The notes beneath the pieces were generated by a model, which was not told the DNA's origin, searched no databases, and saw nothing but the letters and a program-made list of their open reading frames with translations. From NCBI RefSeq assembly GCF_009735645.1, contig NZ_CP032550.1, positions 2,666,001 through 2,730,000 on the forward strand: a stretch of DNA of 64,000 bases. The letters are read 5' to 3'. Numbering within the stretch: position 1 is the stretch's first letter; every line of letters begins with the position of its first letter. This DNA comes from Microbacterium oryzae (GTDB taxonomy: Bacteria; Actinomycetota; Actinomycetes; Actinomycetales; Microbacteriaceae). Made by a program: the position numbers and the translations under genes. Positions 16,379 through 31,733 of the stretch are shown piece by piece.

Positions 16379-17918
16379 CACGCTCCGTCCGGGTCAGCGC
16401 CTCGGCCGCCTGCGTGATGCGCGCGGCCATCCCCGCGAAGATGGCGCCGTGGAACGGCAGCACGCTCAGCCAGTAGAGCCGGCCGGCGAGGCCCCGCGGG
16501 AAGAAGACCGCACGCTGCTCGTATCGCGCGCCCCGGCCATCCGGCTCGGCGCGCAGCTCGAGCCATGCGTCGCCGGGCACCTTCATCTCCGCCCGCAGCC
16601 GCAGCAGTCGGCCGTGCTCGACCTGCTCGACCCGCCAGAAGTCGATGGCGTCGCCGACGTGCGCCTCGCTCCGGCTGCGGCGCCCGCGCCGGAGCCCGAC
16701 GCCGCCGACGAGCCGGTCCATCCACCCGCGCGCGGCCCAGAGGAGCGGTGACGAGTACCAGCCGTTGTCGCCGCCGATGCCGATGATGATCGACCAGAGG
16801 TCCTCGGGGCTCGCGTCCGTGCGGACGGTGCGCTCGTCGGTGTAGACGGTGCGCCCGGCCCAATCGGGGTCGTTGGGGAGCGGGTCGCTCGGGGCGCCGC
16901 TGACCTCCGCGTCCTTCCAGCTCGTCTCGACGCGGTCGTTCTCGAGCCGACCCAGCGCGAGGGCGACCGCGGTGCGGTACGGCGTGAGGCCGCCGTCGGG
17001 CGGCGGGATCAGCGCGTCGACGTCGTGGTCCTTCATCACGCACTCGTTCTGCAGCGACGCGATGAGCGGCCGCGCGATCGCCCGCGGCACCGGGGTCACC
17101 AGATTCACCCAGTGCGACGCGAGCCCCGGCGTCAGCACGGGAAGCGCGGCGATCGCGCGCTGTCGCAGCCCGGCTTCCAGCGCGTAGCCGTTCATCATCT
17201 GCCCGTAGCGGAGCACGTCGGGGCCGCCGATGTCGACGGCGCGGTTGACCGAGGCATCCACCCGCGCCGCGCCGAGGAGGTAGTGCAGCACGTCGCGCAC
17301 GGCGATCGGCTGGATCCGGTTGCGCACCCAGTGCGGCGCCGGCATGTAGGGGAGCACCTCGGTCAGATGCCGGATCATCTCGAACGACGCCGAGCCCGAT
17401 CCGATGACCACCCCGGCCTGCAGGACGAGGGTCGGCACCCCCGACTCGAGGAAGGTGCGCCCCACCTCCACACGCGAGCGCAGGTGCGGCGAGAGCTCGG
17501 CGTCGTCCGGATGCAGGCCGCCGAGGTAGACGATGCGCCCGACTCCGGCCGTCGCGGCGGCGCTCGCCACGGTGCTCGCGGCTCGAGCGTCGGCGGCCTC
17601 GAAGTCCCGCCCCGCGCCCATCGAGTGGATGAGGTAGAAGATCACGTCGACGTCCGCGCAGGCGCGGGCGACCGCCTCCGCGTCGTCTGCGGACCCCTCG
17701 ACGACGTCGCAGTCCTCACCCCACGGGAATGCCGCGACGCGCGCCGCGTCTCGGGCGAGAACCCGCACTCGGTACCCGGCCGCCAGCAGACGCGGCGTGA
17801 GCCGCCCGCCGATGTAGCCGGTGGCGCCCAGCACGAGCGCCCGCGGCGCCGATCCGTCGGCTCGGGGCTGAGCACGCAGGGCAGGCTCGCGCCCGGTCGG
17901 CGCGGTGAGATCCGTCAT
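16368..17918 (-). CDS. SDR family oxidoreductase with C-terminal DUF2867 domain
   Basis: A 516-residue two-domain protein. Residues from about 26 form an extended/atypical SDR (NmrA-like) with the nucleotide motif GATGYIGGRLTPRLL, and from about residue 330 a DUF2867 domain (SRPBCC-like fold) with DLWSIIIGIGGDNGWY. This fusion is common in actinobacteria; its substrate is unknown, though a lipid or quinone-like molecule is often suggested. The ATG at 17918 is chosen because TAGCGT lies 7 nt upstream; a GTG three codons earlier would overlap that hexamer. It converges on the flavin reductase gene with an 11-bp overlap. Confidence 0.87.
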   Translation of the reverse strand: MTDLTAPTGREPALRAQPRADGSAPRALVLGATGYIGGRLTPRLLAAGYRVRVLARDAARVAAFPWGEDCDVVEGSADDAEAVARACADVDVIFYLIHSMGAGRDFEAADARAASTVASAAATAGVGRIVYLGGLHPDDAELSPHLRSRVEVGRTFLESGVPTLVLQAGVVIGSGSASFEMIRHLTEVLPYMPAPHWVRNRIQPIAVRDVLHYLLGAARVDASVNRAVDIGGPDVLRYGQMMNGYALEAGLRQRAIAALPVLTPGLASHWVNLVTPVPRAIARPLIASLQNECVMKDHDVDALIPPPDGGLTPYRTAVALALGRLENDRVETSWKDAEVSGAPSDPLPNDPDWAGRTVYTDERTVRTDASPEDLWSIIIGIGGDNGWYSSPLLWAARGWMDRLVGGVGLRRGRRSRSEAHVGDAIDFWRVEQVEHGRLLRLRAEMKVPGDAWLELRAEPDGRGARYEQRAVFFPRGLAGRLYWLSVLPFHGAIFAGMAARITQAAEALTRTERVRS

Positions 17919-17925
17919 GCGGTTC

Positions 17926-17931
17926 ACGCTA
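17926..17931 (-). promoter_or_regulatory. -10 hexamer of the SDR/DUF2867 gene (leaderless)
   Basis: TAGCGT on the minus strand, 7 nt before the ATG at 17918. Confidence 0.6.
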
Positions 17932-18050
17932 GGCGCGGCGCTCGCCGTGGGCGAGGGGTTGACGGCGGATGGCCGAGCTCGCGAACGCGGCCACGTCGCG
18001 TGAGAGCATCGTCCTCGGTCGCGCCCGCGGCCATCCGAGAGGGGATGCCC

Positions 18051-19163
18051 ATGGTCGCGACCTACGTGGATCCGGTCGACGAACGCACCTTCCCGCTCGC
18101 GGAGCCGCGCTGGCGCTCCGAGGCAGGGCGGCCGCTCCTGGTGTCCGCGCAGCCGGGCATCTCTCGGGGCGATATCGAGACGGGCGAGCGGTCGCTGTGG
18201 CGCTACCGGGCCGCGCTGCCGGTCGACATCGCGCGGCCGATCACGCTCGGTGAGGGCTGCACGCCGCTCGTCGAGCGGGAGCGCGGTCGGCATCGCCCGC
18301 TGTTCAAGCTCGACTGGTTCCAGCCGACGGGCAGCTTCAAGGACCGCGGCACGAGCGTCATGCTGTCGTACCTGCGCGAGCGCGGCGTCACGTCCGTTCT
18401 CGAGGACAGCTCCGGCAACGGCGGCTCCTCGGTGGCCGGATACGCGGCGGCCGGCGGACTGGGTGTGCGCATCTTCGCGCCCTCGTCGACCTCGCCGGCG
18501 AAGATCGCGCAGGTGCGCGCGTACGGCGCGGACGTCGAGCTCGTCGACGGGCCGCGGGAGGCATCGCAGGAGGCCGCCATCCGCGCCGCCGACGAGACGT
18601 TCTACGCGAGCCACAACTGGCAGGCGCTGTTCCTCGAGGGCACGAAGACGCTCGCGTACGAATTCTGGGAAGACCTGGGGTTCCGTGCGCCCGACAACGT
18701 CGTCGTCCCGGTCGGTGCGGGCAGCAGCCTGCTCGGGTGCTGGCTCGGGTTCCGCGAGCTGCGCGCGGCGGGCCAGATCGCCCGGATGCCGCGCCTCTTC
18801 GCCGCCCAGCCGCGCAACTGCTCGCCCGTCGAGGCCGAGCTGCGCGGCGAGAGCGGGCGCCCGGTCGCTCCGACGCTCGCCGAGGGCACGGCCATCCGCT
18901 CGCCCCTGCGGATGGCCCAGATCCTGCAGGCGATCCGCGAGACGGATGGCGACGCGGTCGCGATCGCGGAGGAGGAGATCGTCGCGGCGCTGCGCGGGCT
19001 CTGCGAGGACGGGCTGTTCGTGGAGCCGACGAGTGCGACGGCGGCCGCGGCCTTCGATGCGCTCGTCGCGCGCGGCGCGATCCGAACGGACGAGACCACG
19101 GTCGTCATGCTGAGCGGCTCCGGCCTCAAGGCCGCCGAGCGGGTGCGCGACCTGCTCGCGTAG
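18051..19163 (+). CDS. Threonine synthase-like PLP-dependent enzyme
   Basis: A 370-residue fold-type II pyridoxal-phosphate enzyme. The PLP lysine motif GSFKDRGT is at about residues 95-102, SSGNGGSS is the phosphate/substrate loop and VPVGAGSSLLG the PLP-phosphate loop. The fold and TLGEGCTPLVE opening resemble threonine synthase (O-phosphohomoserine to threonine), but no thrA/thrB is adjacent and related lyases share the motifs. Start 18051 is preferred over ATG 18045 because AGAGGGG is directly upstream with a 6-nt gap. A GC-rich hairpin follows the stop. Confidence 0.82.
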   Translation: MVATYVDPVDERTFPLAEPRWRSEAGRPLLVSAQPGISRGDIETGERSLWRYRAALPVDIARPITLGEGCTPLVERERGRHRPLFKLDWFQPTGSFKDRGTSVMLSYLRERGVTSVLEDSSGNGGSSVAGYAAAGGLGVRIFAPSSTSPAKIAQVRAYGADVELVDGPREASQEAAIRAADETFYASHNWQALFLEGTKTLAYEFWEDLGFRAPDNVVVPVGAGSSLLGCWLGFRELRAAGQIARMPRLFAAQPRNCSPVEAELRGESGRPVAPTLAEGTAIRSPLRMAQILQAIRETDGDAVAIAEEEIVAALRGLCEDGLFVEPTSATAAAAFDALVARGAIRTDETTVVMLSGSGLKAAERVRDLLA

Positions 19164-19177
19164 CGCGCCCGGATGCA

Positions 19178-19216
19178 GCGAGGCGCGGCCCGGCCGGAAC
19201 CGGAACCGCGCCTCGC
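19178..19216. terminator. Bidirectional hairpin terminator
   Basis: Perfect 11-bp arms GCGAGGCGCGG (19178-19188) and CCGCGCCTCGC (19206-19216) with a 17-nt loop, lying between the convergent threonine-synthase-like and DHA2 transporter genes. Confidence 0.7.
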
Positions 19217-19227
19217 GGGGGATCGCG

Positions 19228-21578
<2,351 letters not shown>

Positions 21579-21586
<8 letters not shown>

Positions 21587-21596
21587 TTTTGCACTC
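21579..21596. promoter_or_regulatory. Operator palindrome over the TetR start codon
   Basis: GAGTGCA (21579-21585) and TGCACTC (21590-21596) form a perfect palindrome around TTTT. The ATG at 21586 is inside it, and a further GAGTGCACT copy is found at 21606-21614. Confidence 0.72.
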
Positions 21597-21620
21597 TCTC
21601 GCTAGGAGTGCACTGAGAAC

Positions 21621-21983
21621 TCAGGCGTGCGCGCGGGATCTCGCGTCGAGCACATCCGGCATGTGCGTCGTCGCCCAGGCCTCGAGGGCGCGCAGCGGCT
21701 CGCGCAGGCTCCGACCGAGCGCGGAGAGCTCGTACTCGACGCGAGGAGGCACCTCAGCGAAGACGGTGCGCGTCACCAGTCCGTCGCGCTCCGCCGCGCG
21801 CAGGGTCTGCGTGAGCATCTTCTGAGACACGCCGTCCACCCGGCGCGCGACCTCCGAGAAGCGGAGCGGGCCATCCTCGAGGGTGCCGAGCACGAGAACC
21901 GTCCAGCGATCGCCGATGCGATCGAGCAGCTGCCGACTCGGGCAGTCACGCGCGTACGGATCCCAGTCCTGCTTCGTGTTCAC
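21621..21983 (-). CDS. HxlR-type winged-helix transcriptional regulator
   Basis: A 120-residue MarR/HxlR-like regulator. [20 protein letters not shown] (Cys at about residue 13) and the [20 protein letters not shown] recognition helix region match the HxlR signature. GTG 21983 is preferred over an upstream ATG because a GAGG ribosome site is directly in front of it and the extra residues do not resemble the family. It is divergent from the NAD(P)-dependent reductase gene, the usual target arrangement for HxlR regulators of redox or aldehyde response. Confidence 0.88.
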   Translation of the reverse strand: MNTKQDWDPYARDCPSRQLLDRIGDRWTVLVLGTLEDGPLRFSEVARRVDGVSQKMLTQTLRAAERDGLVTRTVFAEVPPRVEYELSALGRSLREPLRALEAWATTHMPDVLDARSRAHA

Positions 21984-22046
21984 GGCGCCTCGCTTACCTC
22001 GCGGTGACCAGGGCACCGAAAAGTGCCTGGTTTCCCACAGTAACCG

Positions 22047-22059
22047 ACTCTCCTAGAGT
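22047..22059 (+). promoter_or_regulatory. Possible operator/-10 for the YwnB-like gene
   Basis: ACTCT-CCT-AGAGT is a perfect short palindrome in the divergent gap. Its right half contains TAGAGT (22054-22059), a good -10 candidate about 48 nt before the reductase start. Confidence 0.4.
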
Positions 22060-22107
22060 GAGTATCGGCTTCCATCGAGGCCGGAACGAACTCAGGAGGA
22101 ACCTTCC

Positions 22108-22749
22108 ATGGCACGCATCGTCGTCTTCGGCGGCACCGGCTTCGCCGGCTCGCACATCGTCCGCATCGCCGCAGAGCGCGGTCACTCGGCCGTCTCGTAC
22201 AGCCGGTCCGAGCCCGCCGAGCCGGTCGCCGGGGTGGAGTACCGGACCGGGTCGCTCCTCGACGCCGATACCCGTGCGGAGGCATTCGCCAGTGCGGACG
22301 TCGTGGTGAGCGCCGTGGCTCCGCGCGGCGAGATGGCCGGCCGGGTGGCCCCCGCGCTGGCCGACGCCGCAGAGGAGGCGCGTGCGGCCGGGGTCCGGCT
22401 GGGCGTCATCGGCGGGGCGGGCTCGCTGTTCGTCTCCGAAGACGGCCCGCGCCTCCTCGACGCCGGCTTCCCGGAGGAGTTCAAGCCCGAGGCCCTCGAG
22501 ATGACCGAGGTGCTCGATGCGCTGCGTGAGCGCGCCGACGAGCTCGACTGGTTCTTCGTGAGCCCGGCCGCGGGCTTCGGCGCCTTCAACCCGGGTGAGG
22601 AGACCGGCTCATACCGTCTCGGTGGAGACGTGCTGCTGGTCGACGAGGACGGGGAGTCGTTCATCTCGGGCGCCGACCTCGCACTCGCGATCGTCGAGGA
22701 GATCGAGAACCCGCGGCATCAGCGCGCGCGCTTCACCGCCGCGTACTGA
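22108..22749 (+). CDS. NAD(P)-binding reductase, NmrA/YwnB-like
   Basis: A 213-residue atypical SDR beginning with the nucleotide motif VVFGGTGFAGSHIV (residues 5-18), followed by a short fold without the classical YxxxK pair. This resembles YwnB/NmrA-like flavin or quinone reductases and redox sensors. AGGAGG precedes the ATG at 22108. It is divergent from an HxlR regulator that probably controls it, and ends at a shared terminator with the YjbR-like gene. Confidence 0.87.
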   Translation: MARIVVFGGTGFAGSHIVRIAAERGHSAVSYSRSEPAEPVAGVEYRTGSLLDADTRAEAFASADVVVSAVAPRGEMAGRVAPALADAAEEARAAGVRLGVIGGAGSLFVSEDGPRLLDAGFPEEFKPEALEMTEVLDALRERADELDWFFVSPAAGFGAFNPGEETGSYRLGGDVLLVDEDGESFISGADLALAIVEEIENPRHQRARFTAAY

Positions 22750-22758
22750 GGTGCGCTC

Positions 22759-22793
22759 GAGGATGGCCGTCCGCGGTGTGGGCGGCCATCCTC
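22759..22793. terminator. Bidirectional hairpin terminator
   Basis: GAGGATGGCCG (22759-22769) and CGGCCATCCTC (22783-22793) form a perfect 11-bp stem with a 13-nt loop between two convergent genes. Confidence 0.75.
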
Positions 22794-22798
22794 GCATT

Positions 22799-23182
22799 TC
22801 AGCCAGGCAGCCCGAACCTCTCCGGATCGACCGGACGCTCGCGCGCGGGGAGCCCCGCGACGACGAGTCGGTAGGAGTCCGTGACGAGCTCGCGCAGCAT
22901 GTCGTCGTCCACCGGTCCGTCGGGGGAGACCGAGATCCAGTGGCGCTTGTTCATGTGATAGCCCGGGGCGATGTCGGGGAAGGCGCCTCGCAGCTGTTCG
23001 CCGTCGTACGGATCGGTCTTCACGGTGACGAGCGGCCGCTCCGGCGTTCCCATGACGAGAAGGAAGACGCGCCCGCGCACCTTCAGCACTTCGACGTCGG
23101 GGCCGAAGGGCTGCTCGCGGGTGACGGCCGGGAACTGCTCGCCGACCTCGAACGCGACCGAGGCGAGTGCGGGGGCATCCAT
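22799..23182 (-). CDS. MmcQ/YjbR family protein
   Basis: A 127-residue protein of the MmcQ/YjbR fold (double-wing, DNA-binding-like). Typical features are GPDVEVLKVRGRVFLLV, the PLVTVKTDPYDGEQLR stretch and the NKRHWISVSPDG motif ending the domain. The family is small, widespread and without a defined biochemical function. GGAGGG lies just before the ATG at 23182, and a GACACT hexamer 7 nt upstream could alternatively serve a leaderless transcript. It is the last gene before the rRNA operon and points away from it. Confidence 0.87.
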   Translation of the reverse strand: MDAPALASVAFEVGEQFPAVTREQPFGPDVEVLKVRGRVFLLVMGTPERPLVTVKTDPYDGEQLRGAFPDIAPGYHMNKRHWISVSPDGPVDDDMLRELVTDSYRLVVAGLPARERPVDPERFGLPG

Positions 23183-23252
23183 GCCCTCCAGTGTCTCGCG
23201 CCGTGCCGAGATCGCGGGTGGGGTGCCGTCCTGTCAGCGGTGCTGCTCCGAT

Positions 23253-23385
23253 GATGCGCCGTCGCTCCGAGGCTGGGCTCTCGCCCCGGCGATGCGCTCT
23301 CGCTCCGAGGCTGCGCTCTCGCTCCGGGACTGCGCCCTCGCTCCGAGGCTGCGCTTTCGCTCCGGCGATGCGCTCACGCTCCGAG
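23253..23385. repeat. Tandem repeat, 19 bp x 7
   Basis: Seven consecutive 19-bp units, consensus GMTGCGCTCTCGCTCCGAG, starting at 23253, 23272, 23291, 23310, 23329, 23348 and 23367. Units differ at a few positions; every unit keeps the second-part core GC[TC]CCG. The period is not a multiple of three and no frame is protein-like. The block lies about 300 bp upstream of the rRNA promoter. Confidence 0.9.
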
Positions 23386-23680
23386 ACCGCGCGCGGAGCG
23401 TGCTCATTGGGAGGGATGGCCCAGCGTGCGCTGTCGAGACTGCACGGCCGCTCGGAGACGGCGAGTTCGCTCGTGGACCGCATCCTCGCGCCGGGATCCC
23501 GCTGATGCTCCGGGACGGCGCCATTGCTCGGAACCTGCACGTGGAGCGTGCTCAGTGGGAGCGGATGCGCGGTTGGCGAGCGCCCGGCGCCGCAGTACGC
23601 CCGGCGCAGCAGTACGCCCGATGCCCGAGCCGGCACGCGGACGCCCCCAGTTGTGCGACACGCCCGAGGTGTGGACCGGT
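23386..23680. other. Gene-free stretch between the 19-bp repeat and the rRNA promoter
   Basis: No convincing gene. It contains a second, more diverged repeat: GGAGCGTGCTCA followed by a GTGGGAG-like tract begins at 23395 and again at 23543 (148 bp apart), and GCAGTACGCCCG is repeated within 23590-23621. It may be upstream activating or spacer DNA of the rRNA operon. Confidence 0.6.
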
Positions 23681-23709
23681 TTGCGGGGGTGGGGGTGCGG
23701 GCGTAATGT
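23681..23709 (+). promoter_or_regulatory. rRNA operon promoter
   Basis: TTGCGG (23681-23686) and TAATGT (23704-23709) are separated by exactly 17 bp. It would start transcription about 345 nt before the 16S gene. A second promoter cannot be excluded in the AT-richer tract 23900-24050. Confidence 0.6.
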
Positions 23710-24059
23710 TGTCTCTTGTCGCCGCCAAGCAGCGAGGTTGAGCCGGAAGGTTCCCCGCCCCAGGTCAGCGACAAACACAAAACATAACTCCCCGGTTCGA
23801 GGCTTCTGGTCTTGTTCTGGGGGTGGATGGTTGCCCCGGAGGGCCACGGCGGGAGTCGTGGGGCTGGGTGCGTCTGATCCTTGAGAACTCAACAGCGTGC
23901 ACTTGTCAAATGCCAAATTATCCTCGGCCTGGTCTTTGTGACTGGGTTTGAGAATTCCTTTGGATCAAAACAATGGTTGTCAGTTATGACATCCGTATTT
24001 GGTCATGATTGAACTCGCTGTTCGTTTCACCGTTTTCCCGGTGGCGGTCAGCTTCTGTT
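23710..24059 (+). other. rRNA operon leader
   Basis: About 350 bp, unusually AT-rich after 23900 for this genome. TTGAGAACT at 23881-23889, followed by CAACAG, resembles the actinobacterial rRNA antitermination boxA and recurs in the 16S-23S spacer. The stretch before the 16S probably forms the pre-16S processing stem. No tRNA or coding region is seen. Confidence 0.65.
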
Positions 24060-29050
<4,991 letters not shown>

Positions 29051-29151
29051 CACACTCCTTCTGCGAGTGCTCGCGTCCACTTTGTGGTTCCCGATGTACG
29101 GGCACCAAACAGTTTCATAGAGAAGCTAGATGTCAGAAACACATCACCAAG

Positions 29152-29271
29152 TGTTTCGGCGGTCATAGCGAGAGGGAAACGCCCGGTCACATTCCGAACC
29201 CGGAAGCTAAGCCTCTCAGCGCCGATGGTACTGCAAGGGGGACCTTGTGGGAGAGTAGGACACCGCCGGAC
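29152..29271 (+). rRNA. rrf: 5S ribosomal RNA
   Basis: About 120 nt, from GTTTCGGCGGTCATAG through CCCGGTCACATTCCGAACCC to the complementary GGACACCGCCGGAC, which closes helix I. It is the last gene of the rRNA operon and is followed by a strong terminator. Confidence 0.95.
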
Positions 29272-29282
29272 TTCACGTAACC

Positions 29283-29312
29283 GAAAGGCCACCCGACGAC
29301 GGGTGGCCTTTC
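29283..29312 (+). terminator. rRNA operon terminator
   Basis: A perfect 13-bp stem, GAAAGGCCACCCG (29283-29295) and CGGGTGGCCTTTC (29300-29312), with the 4-nt loop ACGA, 12 bp after the 5S gene. Confidence 0.88.
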
Positions 29313-29350
29313 GTGCATTCCAGGCCCATTCCCCGCCCACCGCGTTCCGG

Positions 29351-29382
29351 CTCGGTCGCTGCGCTCCCTCGCTCAACGACCG
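29351..29382. repeat. REP-like intergenic element, single copy
   Basis: On the minus strand this reads GGTCGTTGAGCGAGGGAGCG then CAGCGACCGAG, a diverged copy of the GTTGAGCGAGCGNAGCGAG element tandemly repeated at 41538-41664. Confidence 0.65.
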
Positions 29383-29397
29383 GGACGGGGCGGCTGC

Positions 29398-30105
29398 TCA
29401 CCAAAAAGAGAGCGGCGACCATTTCCCGGGGTGCAACAGCTCCGCGTACCTCACGTCGCTGCCGCGTGCGTCGATCGTGGCCACGCACGCGAGGAGTGAC
29501 TGCGTCGGATAGCCGTGCGGCCGATTGTCCCGGATGATCGCGCGATCGTCTTCCGAGCCCACACGGGCACTGCGTTCGAGCACCTGAAGCCATTCCCGCC
29601 ACCACTCTCCGCTCGTCCCGCTCGTCGGCGCCGACGCGAACGCGTCGAGCCAGGCGGCGATGCGCGGAGTGCCGCGGTCGTCGACGTCGTCATGCGCGAC
29701 CATGTGCGTGCCCGGCGCGAGATCCTGCACCTGCAGGCGCCGGCCATCCCACGAGGTGACGGACACAGCTCCACCCCCGACGGTGACGAGATTGAACCCC
29801 AGCGTCGACGGCGCCGAGGGCTCGACGCCCTCGACCGCGTCGAGCACGATGCCGCCCCGCGACGTGATCTGCTCTGCTGGGAGGTCCGGCTCGCCCGCGC
29901 GATTGAGCAGCACGGCGAGACGATCGCCGCGAGCGGCCAGCCACGCTCCGCCGGCGAGGCGGTCCTGCACGCCGACGACGCCGGGCCGCTCCGACCACCA
30001 CGGGCCCAGTGGGTTCCACGGGCGGTCGGGGTCCTCGTCGCGCACGGCGAGCAGACGGATGGGCTCGGAAGCGATCTCGGGGACGCGGATGACGACGGTG
30101 CACAT
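29398..30105 (-). CDS. NRDE/TANGO2 family protein
   Basis: A 235-residue protein beginning MCTVVIRVP, with the N-terminal Cys2 typical of NRDE-domain (TANGO2-like) proteins, related in fold to Ntn hydrolases. Further family features are LLAVRDEDPDRPWNPLGPWW and GNRAGEP-like LLNRAGEPDLP. Proposed roles include haem handling and lipid homeostasis, but none is settled. The long in-frame extension upstream is not protein-like, so the ATG at 30105 is used; TAGGCT lies 13 nt upstream. The stop is downstream of the REP-like element. It is divergent from coaBC, 69 bp apart. Confidence 0.87.
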   Translation of the reverse strand: MCTVVIRVPEIASEPIRLLAVRDEDPDRPWNPLGPWWSERPGVVGVQDRLAGGAWLAARGDRLAVLLNRAGEPDLPAEQITSRGGIVLDAVEGVEPSAPSTLGFNLVTVGGGAVSVTSWDGRRLQVQDLAPGTHMVAHDDVDDRGTPRIAAWLDAFASAPTSGTSGEWWREWLQVLERSARVGSEDDRAIIRDNRPHGYPTQSLLACVATIDARGSDVRYAELLHPGKWSPLSFW

Positions 30106-30174
30106 GACGATCGCCCCCAGCCTATTGCCGCCATCCGAAGCGGGGGCGGCGGTCCGATGCGAGAATCGCTCACG

Positions 30175-31377
30175 ATGAACATCGTCGTGGGAGTCACGGG
30201 CGGGATCGCCGCGTACAAGGTCGTGCAGCTCGTGCGACTGCTGGTGAAGGACGGCCACGAGGTGCACGTCGTGCCGACCGCCGATGCGCTGCGGTTCGTC
30301 GGACTGCCGACCTGGGAGGCGATCAGCCGCCATCCGGTGACCACCTCCGTGCACGACGACGTCGCGAGCGTGCGGCACGTCGCACTCGGCCAAGCCGCCG
30401 ACCTCATCGTCGTCGCGCCCGCGACGGCCAATACACTCGCGCGGATGGCCGCGGGTCTCGCCGACGACCTCCTCGGCACGACCCTGCTCGCCACCCGTGC
30501 GCCGGTGCTCGCGGCGCCCGCCATGCACACGGAGATGTGGCAGCACCCCGCGACGCAGGCGAACGTCGCGACGCTGCGGGACCGGGGCATCCGCTTCATC
30601 GGCCCGGAATCCGGACAGCTGACGGGCGACGACAGCGGGCCGGGGCGGATGGCGGAGCCCGAGCAGATCCATGCGGCGATCGCAGCGGCGCTCCGGCCTC
30701 AGGATGCCGCCGGACTGCGCATCGTCGTCTCCGCGGGCGGCACACGGGAGCCGATCGACCCCGTGCGCTACCTCGGCAACCGCTCGAGCGGACGCCAGGG
30801 AGCGGCGATCGCACGTGCCGCGGCCGACCGGGGCGCGGAGGTGACGCTCGTCGCAGCGCACGTCGACGACGTCGTGGTCGCCGAGCTCGCCGGTATCGAC
30901 GTGCGACGCGTGGGGACGGCGGCCGAATTGGGCCAGGTGATGCGCGAGTTCGCGCCGACGGCGGACGTCGTCATCATGGCGGCGGCGGTCGCGGACTACC
31001 GCGTGGCCGAGGTTGCGCAGCGGAAGCTGACCAAGGAGGCCGCGAACGGCGTTCCGCCCACCCTCGAGCTCGTCGAGAACGACGACATCCTCGCGACGCT
31101 CGCACGCGATCGCCGGGAGGGGCAGACCATCGTCGGGTTCGCGGCGGAGACACCGGAGACGGGAGAGGACCTCGTCGAGCGCGGCGTCCGCAAGCGCCGC
31201 CGCAAGGGCGCCGACCTGCTCGTCGTGAATGCGGTCGGCTGGACCCAGGGCTTCGAGAGCGCAGACAACACCGTGACGATCATCGATGCACGCGACTCGG
31301 TCGCGGCCTCCGCTTCGGGTACCAAGCGCGAGGTCGCCGACGCCGTGGTCGACGCGGTGCTCGCCGTCCGCGCCTGA
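30175..31377 (+). CDS. coaBC: Bifunctional phosphopantothenoylcysteine decarboxylase/synthetase
   Basis: A 400-residue bifunctional enzyme of coenzyme A synthesis: the CoaB part joins 4'-phosphopantothenate to cysteine using CTP, and the CoaC part decarboxylates the product to 4'-phosphopantetheine with FMN. The flavoprotein domain shows GVTGGIAAYK at residues 6-15 and PAMHTEMW, the actinobacterial form of the PxMNxxMW substrate clamp. The synthetase domain starts near residue 185, with YLGNRSSGRQG (around 199-209), AAVADYR (near 270) and KLTKE. The ATG at 30175 is chosen from the domain start; an ATG six codons earlier (30157) is possible. The convergent DUF503 gene follows. Confidence 0.95.
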   Translation: MNIVVGVTGGIAAYKVVQLVRLLVKDGHEVHVVPTADALRFVGLPTWEAISRHPVTTSVHDDVASVRHVALGQAADLIVVAPATANTLARMAAGLADDLLGTTLLATRAPVLAAPAMHTEMWQHPATQANVATLRDRGIRFIGPESGQLTGDDSGPGRMAEPEQIHAAIAAALRPQDAAGLRIVVSAGGTREPIDPVRYLGNRSSGRQGAAIARAAADRGAEVTLVAAHVDDVVVAELAGIDVRRVGTAAELGQVMREFAPTADVVIMAAAVADYRVAEVAQRKLTKEAANGVPPTLELVENDDILATLARDRREGQTIVGFAAETPETGEDLVERGVRKRRRKGADLLVVNAVGWTQGFESADNTVTIIDARDSVAASASGTKREVADAVVDAVLAVRA

Positions 31378-31398
31378 CGCACGGCCGCAGCGCGACCC

Positions 31399-31695
31399 TC
31401 AGTCGTCGCTCGAGTGCAGGCCCCGGTGTGCGGAGAGCAGGGTGATCTCGGGGTGCTCCTCCGCGAGCATGCGCTCGGCGCGATCGAGCACGTCACGCAC
31501 GTGCGTCGCGTCGCCGCCGATCACGGAGATGCCGATCTCCGCCCGGCGATGCAGGTCGTGCGCGCCCACCTCCGCCGCGGCCGCCTCGGTGCGTCGAGAC
31601 AGGTCGGCGATGAGCGGGCGGATGATGCTGCGCTTCTCCTTGAGCGAGCGCACGTCGCCGAGGAGCAGGTCGAACACGACCCAGCCGATCCACAT
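31399..31695 (-). CDS. DUF503 family protein
   Basis: A 98-residue protein matching DUF503: MWIGWVVFDLLLGDVRSLKE, KRSIIRPLIADLSRR, and EIGISVIGGDATHVRDVLDRAERML. The family is usually found beside rbfA/infB and has a ferredoxin-like fold; its function is unknown. The start at 31695 is set by the family's N-terminus; an ATG ten codons earlier is less likely. A GAGACT hexamer lies 7 nt upstream, a weak form of the leaderless promoter pattern seen in this window. It is divergent from the DUF4287-like gene with only 38 bp between start codons. Confidence 0.85.
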   Translation of the reverse strand: MWIGWVVFDLLLGDVRSLKEKRSIIRPLIADLSRRTEAAAAEVGAHDLHRRAEIGISVIGGDATHVRDVLDRAERMLAEEHPEITLLSAHRGLHSSDD

Positions 31696-31721
31696 GCCGC
31701 CCAGTCTCGCACCGCCGGGCA

Positions 31722-31727
31722 TAGAGT
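31722..31727 (+). promoter_or_regulatory. -10 hexamer of the DUF4287-like gene (leaderless)
   Basis: TAGAGT, 6 nt before ATG 31734. Confidence 0.6.
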
Positions 31728-31733
31728 CGCTCC

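Noticed and set aside
17932..18050. Riboswitch or T-box leader before the threonine-synthase-like gene
   Set aside because: The gap is 119 bp without T-box sequence or a leader terminator, so there is no support.
23183..23780. Protein-coding genes in the repeat region before the rRNA
   Set aside because: All six frames give Arg/Ser/Ala-rich sequence, and the 19-bp period shifts frame every unit.
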